7,008 nucleotides of DNA from contig CAMDSN010000085.1 of the NCBI GenBank assembly GCA_945907225.1, positions 1 through 7,008 on the forward strand. Reading direction: 5' to 3'. Under the pieces are notes generated by a model. The model did no database searches and had not been told where the DNA came from. It saw only the letters and a list, made by a program, of their open reading frames with translations. This document shows positions 1 to 6,097 of the stretch, piece by piece. The DNA is from Flavobacterium psychrophilum. Lineage in GTDB: Bacteria > Bacteroidota > Bacteroidia > Flavobacteriales > Flavobacteriaceae. The position numbers and the translations under genes are program-made. The first letter of the stretch is position 1; each line of letters starts with the position of its first letter.

Positions 1-668
1 TCAGTTTTATAATCATCTGCAGCATCTTCAGGTTTTGGTAATGCCTCTTGCTTGGTTCCAAATTTAATTGGAATAGGCATGAACTTATTGTATTTGGTTA
101 GCAGCTCTCGAATTTTGAATTCTTCTAAAAACTCTAATGAATCTTCAGCGATATGAAGAATAATTTCTGTGCCTCTTTCAGTTTTTTCTGATGCTACTAG
201 GGTAAACTCTGGACTTCCGTCACAGGCCCAATGTGCAGCGGGTTCATTTTTATATGATTTTGAGATGATTTCAACTTTTGAGGCAACCATAAAAGCCGAG
301 TAGAAACCCAGTCCAAAATGACCTATAATTCCTGAGTCTTTGGCAGCATCTTTATACTTTTCTAAAAATTCTTCTGCTCCCGAAAATGCAATTTGATTAA
401 TGTATTTTTCAACTTCCTCAGCGGTCATTCCAATCCCTTGATCAATAAGGTGTATTTTTTTTCCTTCTTTATCAATTTTGATTTCTATAATTGGATTGCC
501 ATATTCTATTTTGGCCTCTCCAATGCTTGTTAAATGTTTTAGTTTTAAGGTTGCATCTGTTGCGTTAGAGACTAATTCGCGTAAGAAAATTTCATGGTCA
601 TTGTATAAAAACTTTTTAATTAACGGAAAGATGTTTTCTACGGATACGTTGATTTTCCCAGTTGTCAT
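1..668 (-). CDS. htpG: Molecular chaperone HtpG (Hsp90), N-terminal part, cut by the window edge
   Basis: This is the bacterial Hsp90, a cytosolic homodimeric ATP-dependent chaperone that remodels client proteins together with the DnaK system. The first 222 residues are present, out of about 630 usual for the family. They cover the GHKL-type ATP-binding domain and the beginning of the middle segment. Visible motifs are IFLRELVSNATDA (residues 27-39, with catalytic E31 and Mg-binding N35), DQGIGM (76-81, nucleotide-binding D76) and IGHFGLGFYSAF (115-126, the lid glycine motif). The start MTTGKINVSVENIF matches the family's usual beginning, so the ATG at 668-666 is secure. No Shine-Dalgarno sequence is visible, as is normal in Bacteroidota. 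The leader carries a GC-rich hairpin and a sigma-54-like element, described separately. The reading frame is intact up to the edge. Confidence 0.97.
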   Translation of the reverse strand, partial: MTTGKINVSVENIFPLIKKFLYNDHEIFLRELVSNATDATLKLKHLTSIGEAKIEYGNPIIEIKIDKEGKKIHLIDQGIGMTAEEVEKYINQIAFSGAEEFLEKYKDAAKDSGIIGHFGLGFYSAFMVASKVEIISKSYKNEPAAHWACDGSPEFTLVASEKTERGTEIILHIAEDSLEFLEEFKIRELLTKYNKFMPIPIKFGTKQEALPKPEDAADDYKT

Positions 669-683
669 ATTTATAATTTTTAG

Positions 684-701
684 GCCTGCCATCCGACAGG
701 C
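684..701 (-). repeat. GC-rich hairpin in the htpG leader
   Basis: On the minus strand the sequence reads GCCTGTC-GGAT-GGCAGGC, a 7-bp stem with one T-G wobble and a tetraloop. It ends 15 nt before the htpG start codon. It is strikingly GC-rich against an AT-rich surrounding. Short palindromes of this CCTGCC/GGCAGG type are, from memory, scattered between genes in many Flavobacterium genomes, so it may be a dispersed repeat. In this position it would also fold in the 5' untranslated RNA of a heat-shock gene. The hairpin is read directly from the sequence; any role is inference. Confidence 0.6.
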
Positions 702-729
702 GGGTTAAATAATTTAAAAAATTATTGTA

Positions 730-746
730 TTCAAAACTGGTACCAA
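730..746 (-). promoter_or_regulatory. Candidate sigma-54-like -24/-12 promoter for htpG
   Basis: The minus strand reads TTGGTACCAGTTTTGAA. Against the sigma-54 consensus TTGGCAC-N5-TTGCA it keeps TTGG, AC and TTG, with the correct ten bases between the -24 GG and the -12 G. The mismatches are T for C in the first block and A for C after the -12 G. Transcription would start near position 720, giving a leader of about 50 nt that contains the 684-701 hairpin. No perfect TAnnTTTG housekeeping element was found between htpG and the next gene. The assignment is inferred from pattern alone. Confidence 0.35.
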
Positions 747-758
747 AGGCAGGTGCTA

Positions 759-770
759 TGACAAATTGAC
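759..770. repeat. TGAC-N4-TGAC direct repeat upstream of htpG
   Basis: TGAC occurs twice with 8-bp periodicity (759-762 and 767-770), about 13 bp upstream of the sigma-54-like element. It could be a protein-binding site for htpG control. It is very short, and chance occurrence is a real possibility. Confidence 0.25.
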
Positions 771-833
771 GTAGTTTTATTTGGTTAAGGAAAAATACAT
801 GCCTTCCATTAATTTAAAATTATTATTTTTTCA

Positions 834-888
834 CTTCAAACTATTTTGAAGCCAGATTTACTAGTTGAAAGCAATAAAATAGTTATTG
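834..888. other. Two tandem short hairpins downstream of the S74-domain gene
   Basis: Two perfect inverted repeats lie just after the stop of the S74-domain gene. The first in that gene's direction is 872-888 (6-bp stem, 5-nt loop) and the second is 834-851 (CTTCAAA/TTTGAAG, 4-nt loop). Neither is followed by a T-run on the minus strand, so they are not classical intrinsic terminators for that gene. The 872-888 stem is followed by six T on the plus strand (890-895), but no plus-strand gene lies upstream. They may act as 3'-end stabilising or termination structures. Confidence 0.3.
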
Positions 889-893
889 GTTTT

Positions 894-2075
894 TTATTGT
901 TTCTTTTGTTTGCTGTTTTCTATAAGTTCCAACCGCTTCATTAAAAGTTCATTATCTTTTATTAATTTTTCTATGAGAATTTGTTGCTCTTGGATTGCTT
1001 TTACAGTTATTGGAATGATATCATTGTACCTCATGCCGTAATTACCCTCAGGATCTTTATAAATGACACCATTATTATTATCTCCTACCTTTTTCAAAGA
1101 CGCTTCTACTTCTTGTGCAATGAAACCATATTCTGTTTTTTTATTTTCATCATTTTTTTTGAAATAGGAAACAGGTCTTAATTTTTTTATAAAATCCAAT
1201 CCTAAAGGGGAGTCTTTAATATCCGATTTAGCTCTTCTATCTGAAATTACAGTCCATGAAGCTGGAGTTGTAGCAAGAGTTTGACTGTTTCCAATCCTTA
1301 TATGATTATTAGCTGTAGAAGCTGCGCCCTGCCCAATAACTATACAACTAGCAAATCCACTACTAGCACCTTGACCGATAATTACATTGTTAGATGTTGA
1401 AAGAGTAGGTCCCGCTTGATGACCAATCACTACATTACTAGTTGCAGTTGCAGTTGGAGACTGCATTGCAAAAGAACCTATTGCTACGCTTTGAGAAACA
1501 TTTTGTGCACCTGCAGCTCCCATAGCTTGATGACCAATTGCAACCATATTACTAGAAGCAGCATTACTGGACAGCTCCCCAGCATTAGAGCCAAAAAAAA
1601 CATTGTTGGTTGATGTATTAAGTCTCCCCGCTTGTGCGCCAAAGCTAGTAACACTAGAAGCTATAGTTCCAGCCCATTGATTTGCTCTTCTAATACGAAG
1701 ATCTTGAGCATCTGTTGTACCAATAAAATTATTAGCAGGATTTGTTCCACTATTTCCGGTTAGTGACCAAGGATTGGCTGCTGTTGTGGCCAATCGTACC
1801 CAAGGTCCCGTAGTAGTACTCAAATAATAAAATCCTGGTGTGACGTCGCTTACAGTGGCAGTATTATATACAAGTTCTGAGGTTGTGCCGGTAAGAACAG
1901 GAAGTACTGTTGTTGTGTTTGTCAACGCTACTCTTGGGATTAATAATCCATTATCGGTTGATGTTATATCAAGTGCCCCTGACGGATTTGTAGTTCCTAT
2001 GCCTACTTGGGCTTTTGTTTCAATTGTTGGAAGAATAAGAAACAAAAATGCAACTACTGAGACTAATTTTTTCAT
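894..2075 (-). CDS. Secreted surface protein with YadA-like head repeats and a C-terminal peptidase S74 (tail-fibre chaperone) domain
   Basis: This 393-residue protein is probably a trimeric, exported adhesin-like fibre. Residues 1-22 form a signal peptide (MKK, hydrophobic core, cleavage likely after TKA). Mature residues begin QVGIGTTNPSGALDITS...GLLIPRV, a signature common in Flavobacteriia surface proteins. Residues about 141-266 hold eight irregular YadA-head-type repeats around a V-x-I-G-x-x-A core (for example SVAIGSFAM at 196, NVVIGHQAG at 214, NVIIGQGAS at 230), predicted as a stacked beta-roll. Residues about 277-393 form the intramolecular chaperone domain: SDRRAKSDI at 278-286, then LRPVSYF, YGFIAQEVE and a coiled-coil tail from about 357. 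S278 and K283 have the Ser-x4-Lys spacing of the self-cleavage dyad known from phage endosialidases, so autocleavage after folding is plausible. No type IX secretion C-terminal domain, lipobox or membrane anchor is visible. The ligand is unknown. The gene stands alone, 225 bp upstream of htpG on the same strand. Confidence 0.88.
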   Translation of the reverse strand: MKKLVSVVAFLFLILPTIETKAQVGIGTTNPSGALDITSTDNGLLIPRVALTNTTTVLPVLTGTTSELVYNTATVSDVTPGFYYLSTTTGPWVRLATTAANPWSLTGNSGTNPANNFIGTTDAQDLRIRRANQWAGTIASSVTSFGAQAGRLNTSTNNVFFGSNAGELSSNAASSNMVAIGHQAMGAAGAQNVSQSVAIGSFAMQSPTATATSNVVIGHQAGPTLSTSNNVIIGQGASSGFASCIVIGQGAASTANNHIRIGNSQTLATTPASWTVISDRRAKSDIKDSPLGLDFIKKLRPVSYFKKNDENKKTEYGFIAQEVEASLKKVGDNNNGVIYKDPEGNYGMRYNDIIPITVKAIQEQQILIEKLIKDNELLMKRLELIENSKQKKQ

Positions 2076-2504
2076 TGATGTAGAATTAATTTTACTAGAA
2101 TATAAAAGTAATTTATTATTGTTAAACTATAACTTTAGTTTGACATACATTAACCATACACAAGATATAATTTCCAGCCAACTCTAAAACCATTGAATTT
2201 AGCTGTTTCTAGCAAATGAACTTGACTTAAAAATATGGCATCGTGTTTTTTTGTTGTGTTAATGTAAAGTATGTAATAGCCTTGTATTTATTTTTTTAAT
2301 AAAAATTCTCATTTATTAATAGAACCTTTTTTTGGCTTATATAATTTACTTCACGATTTAAAAGCTATAGTGGATACAAAATCTTATTCTAAGTACATCA
2401 CAACAGTAATATAAATCATCTAAATTTTCATTTTGTTTCAAATACTACTAGTTTTTTGTAATAAAATTGAACATTGTTTATAATTTTACACTTTTTATTT
2501 TACT
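2076..2504. other. Long divergent intergenic region
   Basis: These 429 bp separate the S74-domain gene (minus) from the ABC ATPase gene (plus). The region is very AT-rich. I found no credible coding frame, tRNA or strong GC hairpin. One AT-only inverted repeat is present near 2287-2303 (TTTATT/AATAAA), which is unremarkable in this composition. Both genes presumably have promoters here, but no perfect TAnnTTTG element was found in either direction. The closest matches are TACTTTTA on the minus strand near 2106-2113 and TAATTTTA on the plus strand at 2481-2488. Confidence 0.6.
2455..2488 (+). promoter_or_regulatory. Weak candidate promoter for the ABC ATPase gene
   Basis: TTTG at 2455-2458 and TAATTTTA at 2481-2488 (one mismatch to TAnnTTTG) are separated by 22 bp, close to the Bacteroidota -33/-7 layout. 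Transcription would begin near 2492, leaving a leader of about 12 nt. AT-rich DNA gives such matches often, so confidence is low. Confidence 0.25.
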
Positions 2505-3428
2505 ATGCTAAAAGTTCAAAACATCTCTTTTTCTTACAACGAACAAAAAACAATAAATGAAGTTTCTTTCGAATTACAGAGCGGGAAAAACTTAGCTGTT
2601 ATTGGCGAGAGTGGTTGCGGTAAAAGTACCTTACTCAAGCTTATTTATGGTCTTTATGATTTAGATTTTGGAGAAATTTATTGGAATAATGAACTGGTTT
2701 TAGGACCCAAATATCATTTGATTCCGGGTATGGAATATATGAAATATTTAGCCCAAGATTTCGATTTAATGCCATTTATATCGGTAGCTGAAAACGTAGG
2801 TAAATATCTTTCAAACACCAATAGTAAAAAAAAGAAGGCAAGAATTGCTGAATTGTTAACCTTGGTTGAAATGGCTGATTTTTCTGAAGTAAAAGCTCAG
2901 TATTTGAGTGGCGGACAAATGCAAAGAGTGGCTTTAGCAAGGGTTTTAGCTTCGGAACCCGAATTACTTTTACTAGATGAACCGTTTAGCCATATTGATA
3001 ATTCAAGAAGAAATAGTTTACGCCGTAATTTGTTTTCGTATTTGAGGGAAAAGAAAATTAGTGTTATAGTTGCTACTCATGATAGTTCTGATGTTTTATC
3101 TTTTTCTGACGAGGTGATTGTTTTAAAAGGTGGAAATAAAATTATGCAAGCTGATCCCGAATCCGTTTATAACAACTCTAATAATTATTACATAGCCTCA
3201 CTTTTTGGGGATGTAAATGAAATAACCATTGAAGGGAAGACACAGTTTAAATATCCTTGGCAATTGGAACAAATTGAAGATTCTAAATTTAAAGTTATTG
3301 TAAAACAATATTTTTTTAAAGGGAGTCATTATTTGATTGAATCCGAATTTTTAAATCGTAAAATTTATTTTGAAAGCAATGTATCCATCCCAATGAATAC
3401 AAATGTGTGCTTGATAGTAAAGGTGTGA
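2505..3428 (+). CDS. ABC transporter ATP-binding protein with a C-terminal TOBE-like extension (PotA/FbpC-like)
   Basis: This 307-residue protein is the cytosolic ATPase subunit of an ABC transporter. All nucleotide-binding motifs are intact: Walker A GESGCGKST (34-42), Q-loop Q84 in AQDFDLMPF, signature LSGGQ (134-138), Walker B LLLLDEP (154-160, catalytic E159), D-loop SHID (162-165) and H-loop H192. After the ATPase fold, residues about 235-307 form a small, probably beta-rich extension beginning LFGDVNEI. It resembles the TOBE region of importers of the polyamine/ferric-iron/molybdate class. It is shorter than the C-terminal part of PotA or MalK, so the substrate cannot be named. No permease or binding-protein gene lies beside it, because the neighbours are divergent and convergent unrelated genes. 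It therefore works with a permease encoded elsewhere, or in a non-transport role. The ATG at 2505 gives the family-typical MLKVQNISFSY start; no Shine-Dalgarno is seen. Confidence 0.92.
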   Translation: MLKVQNISFSYNEQKTINEVSFELQSGKNLAVIGESGCGKSTLLKLIYGLYDLDFGEIYWNNELVLGPKYHLIPGMEYMKYLAQDFDLMPFISVAENVGKYLSNTNSKKKKARIAELLTLVEMADFSEVKAQYLSGGQMQRVALARVLASEPELLLLDEPFSHIDNSRRNSLRRNLFSYLREKKISVIVATHDSSDVLSFSDEVIVLKGGNKIMQADPESVYNNSNNYYIASLFGDVNEITIEGKTQFKYPWQLEQIEDSKFKVIVKQYFFKGSHYLIESEFLNRKIYFESNVSIPMNTNVCLIVKV

Positions 3429-3462
3429 TTTTTTTCATTTCTACTTCCATTTTTAAAGTATC

Positions 3463-3487
3463 AATCTTTGACCAAGATTCAAATCTT
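3463..3487 (+). terminator. Weak overlapping hairpins after the ABC ATPase gene
   Basis: Three alternating 6-mers occur: AATCTT (3463-3468), AAGATT (3474-3479) and AATCTT (3482-3487). The middle copy could pair with the first, with a 5-nt loop. Pairing with the third would leave only 2 nt between arms, so its inner base pairs would have to open. Only a short T-run follows (3486-3489). They lie 34 bp past the stop codon and may help end the plus-strand transcript. The stems are short and AT-rich. Confidence 0.25.
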
Positions 3488-3501
3488 TTAAAAATGTTTA
3501 G

Positions 3502-3536
3502 AAAAAACTCTAAATTAAATTGTAAAAATTGTAGAG
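3502..3536 (-). terminator. Intrinsic terminator of the S9D peptidase gene
   Basis: On the minus strand CTCTA(c)AATT pairs with AATTTAGAG across a 10-nt loop (3508-3536), giving nine base pairs with one bulged C. Six T follow immediately (3507-3502). It lies 28 bp beyond the peptidase stop codon, in the right orientation. The stem is AT-rich, as is common for terminators in this composition. Confidence 0.55.
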
Positions 3537-3564
3537 CAATCAAAATATTATATTTAACAGACTT

Positions 3565-5979
3565 TTATTTTTTTAAGTATTTTTCTAAAAACTGATCTTG
3601 CTCCCATAAAAGGTGTAAAATATTTTCTTCAGTAACATAACTGTGAGCTTCTTTGGGTAATAAAACCAATCTCACCGGCGCCCCTAAATTTTTCAAGGCT
3701 TGAAAATATCTTTCTGATTGCAAAGTAAATGTACCCGGATTGTTGTCTGCATCTCCATGAACCAATAACAAAGGTGTTTTCATTTTATCAGCATTCATAA
3801 ATGGAGACATTGTATTGTATATTTCAGGAACATCCCAATAATTTCTTTGTTCGCTTTGAAATCCAAATGGGGTTAAGGTTCTATTATAGGCACCACTTCT
3901 TGCTATTCCACAAGCAAATAAATTTGAATGCGTTAATAAATTAGCTGTCATAAATGCACCATATGAATGTCCTCCAATGGCTACTTTCTTTTTATCAATA
4001 TATCCTAAGTTGTAAACAGCATCAATTGCTGCAGCAGCATCATCAACCAGTTGGGTCATAAAAGTGTCATTCGGTTCAGTTGTGCCTTCGCCAATAATAG
4101 GGAAGGAGGCATCATCAAGCACAGCATAGCCCTTGGTAACCCAATATACGAAAGAACCATAATAAGGGAATGTGAATTCATTGGGATTTTTATCATTTTG
4201 ACCTGCAGAGTTTTTATCTTTATATTCCGCTGGGTAAGCCCAAATAAGCAAAGGTAATTTGTCTAATTTCTTTTCTCGATCATAATTTTCTGGTAAATAA
4301 AGTGTTCCAGATAAATCTATTCCGTCTTTTCGTTTGTATTTTATAACTTCTTTGTAAATGTTTTTTATGCTTTCAAACGGATTTTTAAAACGTGTTAGTT
4401 GTGTTGTTTTTTTTGATTTTATATTTCTAAAATAGTAGTTTGGAAATTCATTTTTTGATTGAATTTGAACCAAAACCTCTCCCTTTTTAAAATCCTCAAT
4501 AGAAATTAAATCTTCCTTTTTGTCTTTGAATGTTGAGGTGTAAAGTCTTTTCGTTTTTAACGTATTAAGATCAAATTCGTCAATAAATGGAAATTGTCCG
4601 TCTTTTGTAAACCCATTACCTATTAAATAGGCTTTATTATTTTCAATTGCTAAAACATTTTTATTCCATTCGTTTCGTTTTGTCTCAAAACTGCCTGGAT
4701 CGGCATAAATATCTTGTGAATTTCTATTGGCGATAATTTTTGGTTCTTTTTTTGGGTCAGACGGATTTATAATATAGGTTTTTGTATTCCTTGTGTCATA
4801 CCATTCGTCAAATACTATTGCTGTATTTTCATCACCCCAAATTATACCGTTATATCTTTGTTGGGTTTTAAACAATGAGATAGGTTCATTCGTAAACGGG
4901 GCGTCCCATGAGAATATTTCGTCTCTAAAATCAACTTTTAAGGCCTGATTTCCTTCGTCAAGTGCAACTACATAAGTTAAAGAAGAAGGTTTGTCGGCTC
5001 GCCATCCCATGCTTCTTTTTCCCAATCTAACAGATGAAAATCCTTTGGGTAACACTTCGTTTAAAGGAACGTCATTGACTACTTTTATTTCTTTTCCAGC
5101 TAGATTATATATGACACTCTTTAGTGGAAAACGGTTGTAAGGGACTATGTATGAAAACGGTTTTTGAATTGTAGTAAGCATTAAAAAATTTCCATCTGGA
5201 GAATAACTTTCACCAGCATATAAATTTCTTTCCTTAAAAAAATCAACTTTTCCAAAAATAGTCACTGTGTACAATTCGGAACTCATTAAAGTTTCAAAAT
5301 TTGTTTCGTCTGTTTTATTTTTTAATAAATCGGCATAGGTTCTGTTTTGTGATTTAGATCCGTCACTACCCGATATGGTTGGTCCTTTTGGCAAGTCCTT
5401 TTTTATATCAATTAATGCTGCTCTGTTTTTTGGGATCATTTTAACTAAAAGTGTTTCGCTATCTTTTAACCAATTTATTGGGTTTCCTATATTCGCATTC
5501 AAACTAGCATCAGTCAATTTTGTAGCAACGGCAGATACTACATCAATTATCCACAACTCTACGCCTGTCGCAATTGTATTGGTAAATGCAATTTTTTTCT
5601 CATTAGGAGACCAACTTATATTTGTGATTTTTGCTTTTTCTGGCAATCCGGATATTTGCCTTTCTGTTTTTTCTGTTACTTTTCTAATTTTTAGGTTAGC
5701 AATATAATTTATTGCACTTCCTATATTGGTTATTGGATTAATTCTCAATCCACCCAAACGCATTTCATCTTGATTTAGTTCTTCTAATGATTTATAGGTA
5801 TTTCGATATGAAAATAGCATATACTCTTTTTTAGAATCCATGCTAATGCTGGGTGCTCTATCATATTCTGCCAGAGTCAATATTGAACCGGTTGGTTTTT
5901 GAAAAGTTATGTTTTCTTGCGATGAAGCAGTTAGGAAACTTATACAAATAAGGATAAATAATAAATATTTAGGTTTCAT
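3565..5979 (-). CDS. Secreted S9 family serine peptidase, glutamyl-endopeptidase-like (S9D)
   Basis: This is a full-length 804-residue prolyl-oligopeptidase-family enzyme, probably periplasmic. Residues 1-20 form a signal peptide (MKPKY, hydrophobic core, ending near TASS) with no lipobox. Residues about 30-530 form the N-terminal beta-propeller, with WSPNEKKIAFT (123-133) and SYSPDGNFLML (258-268) blade motifs. Residues about 540-804 form the alpha/beta-hydrolase domain. The triad is S672 in GGHSYGAFMTANLL, D745 in HGDADNNPGT and H779 in KEAHSY. The stretch around GIARSGAYNRTLTPFGFQ (691-708), together with DNNPGT, closely resembles plant chloroplast glutamyl endopeptidase (CGEP), which cleaves after glutamate. 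This points to MEROPS subfamily S9D rather than dipeptidyl peptidase IV or acylaminoacyl peptidase. Glutamate specificity here is inferred from similarity only. The gene is monocistronic: divergent from fabH and convergent with the ABC gene, with its own -7 element and terminator. The ATG at 5979 is chosen because it creates the signal peptide. Confidence 0.93.
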   Translation of the reverse strand: MKPKYLLFILICISFLTASSQENITFQKPTGSILTLAEYDRAPSISMDSKKEYMLFSYRNTYKSLEELNQDEMRLGGLRINPITNIGSAINYIANLKIRKVTEKTERQISGLPEKAKITNISWSPNEKKIAFTNTIATGVELWIIDVVSAVATKLTDASLNANIGNPINWLKDSETLLVKMIPKNRAALIDIKKDLPKGPTISGSDGSKSQNRTYADLLKNKTDETNFETLMSSELYTVTIFGKVDFFKERNLYAGESYSPDGNFLMLTTIQKPFSYIVPYNRFPLKSVIYNLAGKEIKVVNDVPLNEVLPKGFSSVRLGKRSMGWRADKPSSLTYVVALDEGNQALKVDFRDEIFSWDAPFTNEPISLFKTQQRYNGIIWGDENTAIVFDEWYDTRNTKTYIINPSDPKKEPKIIANRNSQDIYADPGSFETKRNEWNKNVLAIENNKAYLIGNGFTKDGQFPFIDEFDLNTLKTKRLYTSTFKDKKEDLISIEDFKKGEVLVQIQSKNEFPNYYFRNIKSKKTTQLTRFKNPFESIKNIYKEVIKYKRKDGIDLSGTLYLPENYDREKKLDKLPLLIWAYPAEYKDKNSAGQNDKNPNEFTFPYYGSFVYWVTKGYAVLDDASFPIIGEGTTEPNDTFMTQLVDDAAAAIDAVYNLGYIDKKKVAIGGHSYGAFMTANLLTHSNLFACGIARSGAYNRTLTPFGFQSEQRNYWDVPEIYNTMSPFMNADKMKTPLLLVHGDADNNPGTFTLQSERYFQALKNLGAPVRLVLLPKEAHSYVTEENILHLLWEQDQFLEKYLKK

Positions 5980-6016
5980 GTCAATGGTTTTGGTTTACCA
6001 ACCCAATTTTAGGCTG

Positions 6017-6027
6017 TTTGTCACAAA
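6017..6027. repeat. 11-bp palindrome overlapping the S9D promoter
   Basis: TTTGT-C-ACAAA is a perfect inverted repeat around a single centre base. It covers the downstream half of the S9D -7 element and the predicted start of transcription, where an operator could act. It is short, and no regulator gene is nearby. Confidence 0.3.
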
Positions 6028-6031
6028 TGTA
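6024..6031 (-). promoter_or_regulatory. -7 promoter element of the S9D peptidase gene
   Basis: The minus strand reads TACATTTG, a perfect match to the Bacteroidota -7 consensus TAnnTTTG. Transcription would begin near 6020, leaving a leader of about 41 nt. No clear TTG is found at the expected -33 distance; the nearest on this strand (6061-6059) is 27 bp away. Confidence 0.5.
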
Positions 6032-6064
6032 TTAATTAAAAAATAAAATAAGGAGCTTCAAAAA

Positions 6065-6092
6065 TTGCTTATTTTTACGAGATTTAAATTTG
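6065..6092 (+). promoter_or_regulatory. Promoter of fabH, predicting a leaderless or nearly leaderless mRNA
   Basis: TTG at 6065-6067 and TAAATTTG at 6085-6092 (a perfect TAnnTTTG) are separated by 17 bp, matching the Bacteroidota -33/-7 layout, though slightly short. The transcript would start about position 6095-6097, within a few bases of the ATG at 6098. Confidence 0.5.
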
Positions 6093-6097
6093 TAAGT

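Noticed and set aside
478..708. Open frame of 76 codons on the plus strand
   Set aside because: It is antisense to the most conserved part of htpG, where the minus-strand reading matches the Hsp90 ATPase motifs.
738..745. TGGTACCA palindrome as an operator
   Set aside because: Eight base pairs are too short to stand alone, and the site is better explained as part of the sigma-54-like -24 block.
894..2075. The S74 tail-fibre domain as a sign of a prophage
   Set aside because: No other phage gene is present, the protein has a Sec signal peptide, and such genes are common single chromosomal loci in Flavobacteriia.
1840..2187. Open frame of 115 codons on the plus strand
   Set aside because: Most of it is antisense to the start of the S74-domain gene, whose protein is clearly real. 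The remainder extends into AT-rich spacer with low-complexity residues.
2287..2303. TTTATT/AATAAA inverted repeat as a terminator
   Set aside because: It consists only of A and T, has no T-run after it and no gene ending nearby, and is expected by chance in this composition.
5375..5707. Open frame of 110 codons on the plus strand
   Set aside because: It is wholly antisense within the S9D peptidase gene and shows no recognisable domain.
5940..5979. Lipoprotein signal in the S9D peptidase
   Set aside because: The only cysteine in the leader (residue 12) lies inside the hydrophobic core, and no L-x-x-C lipobox follows it.
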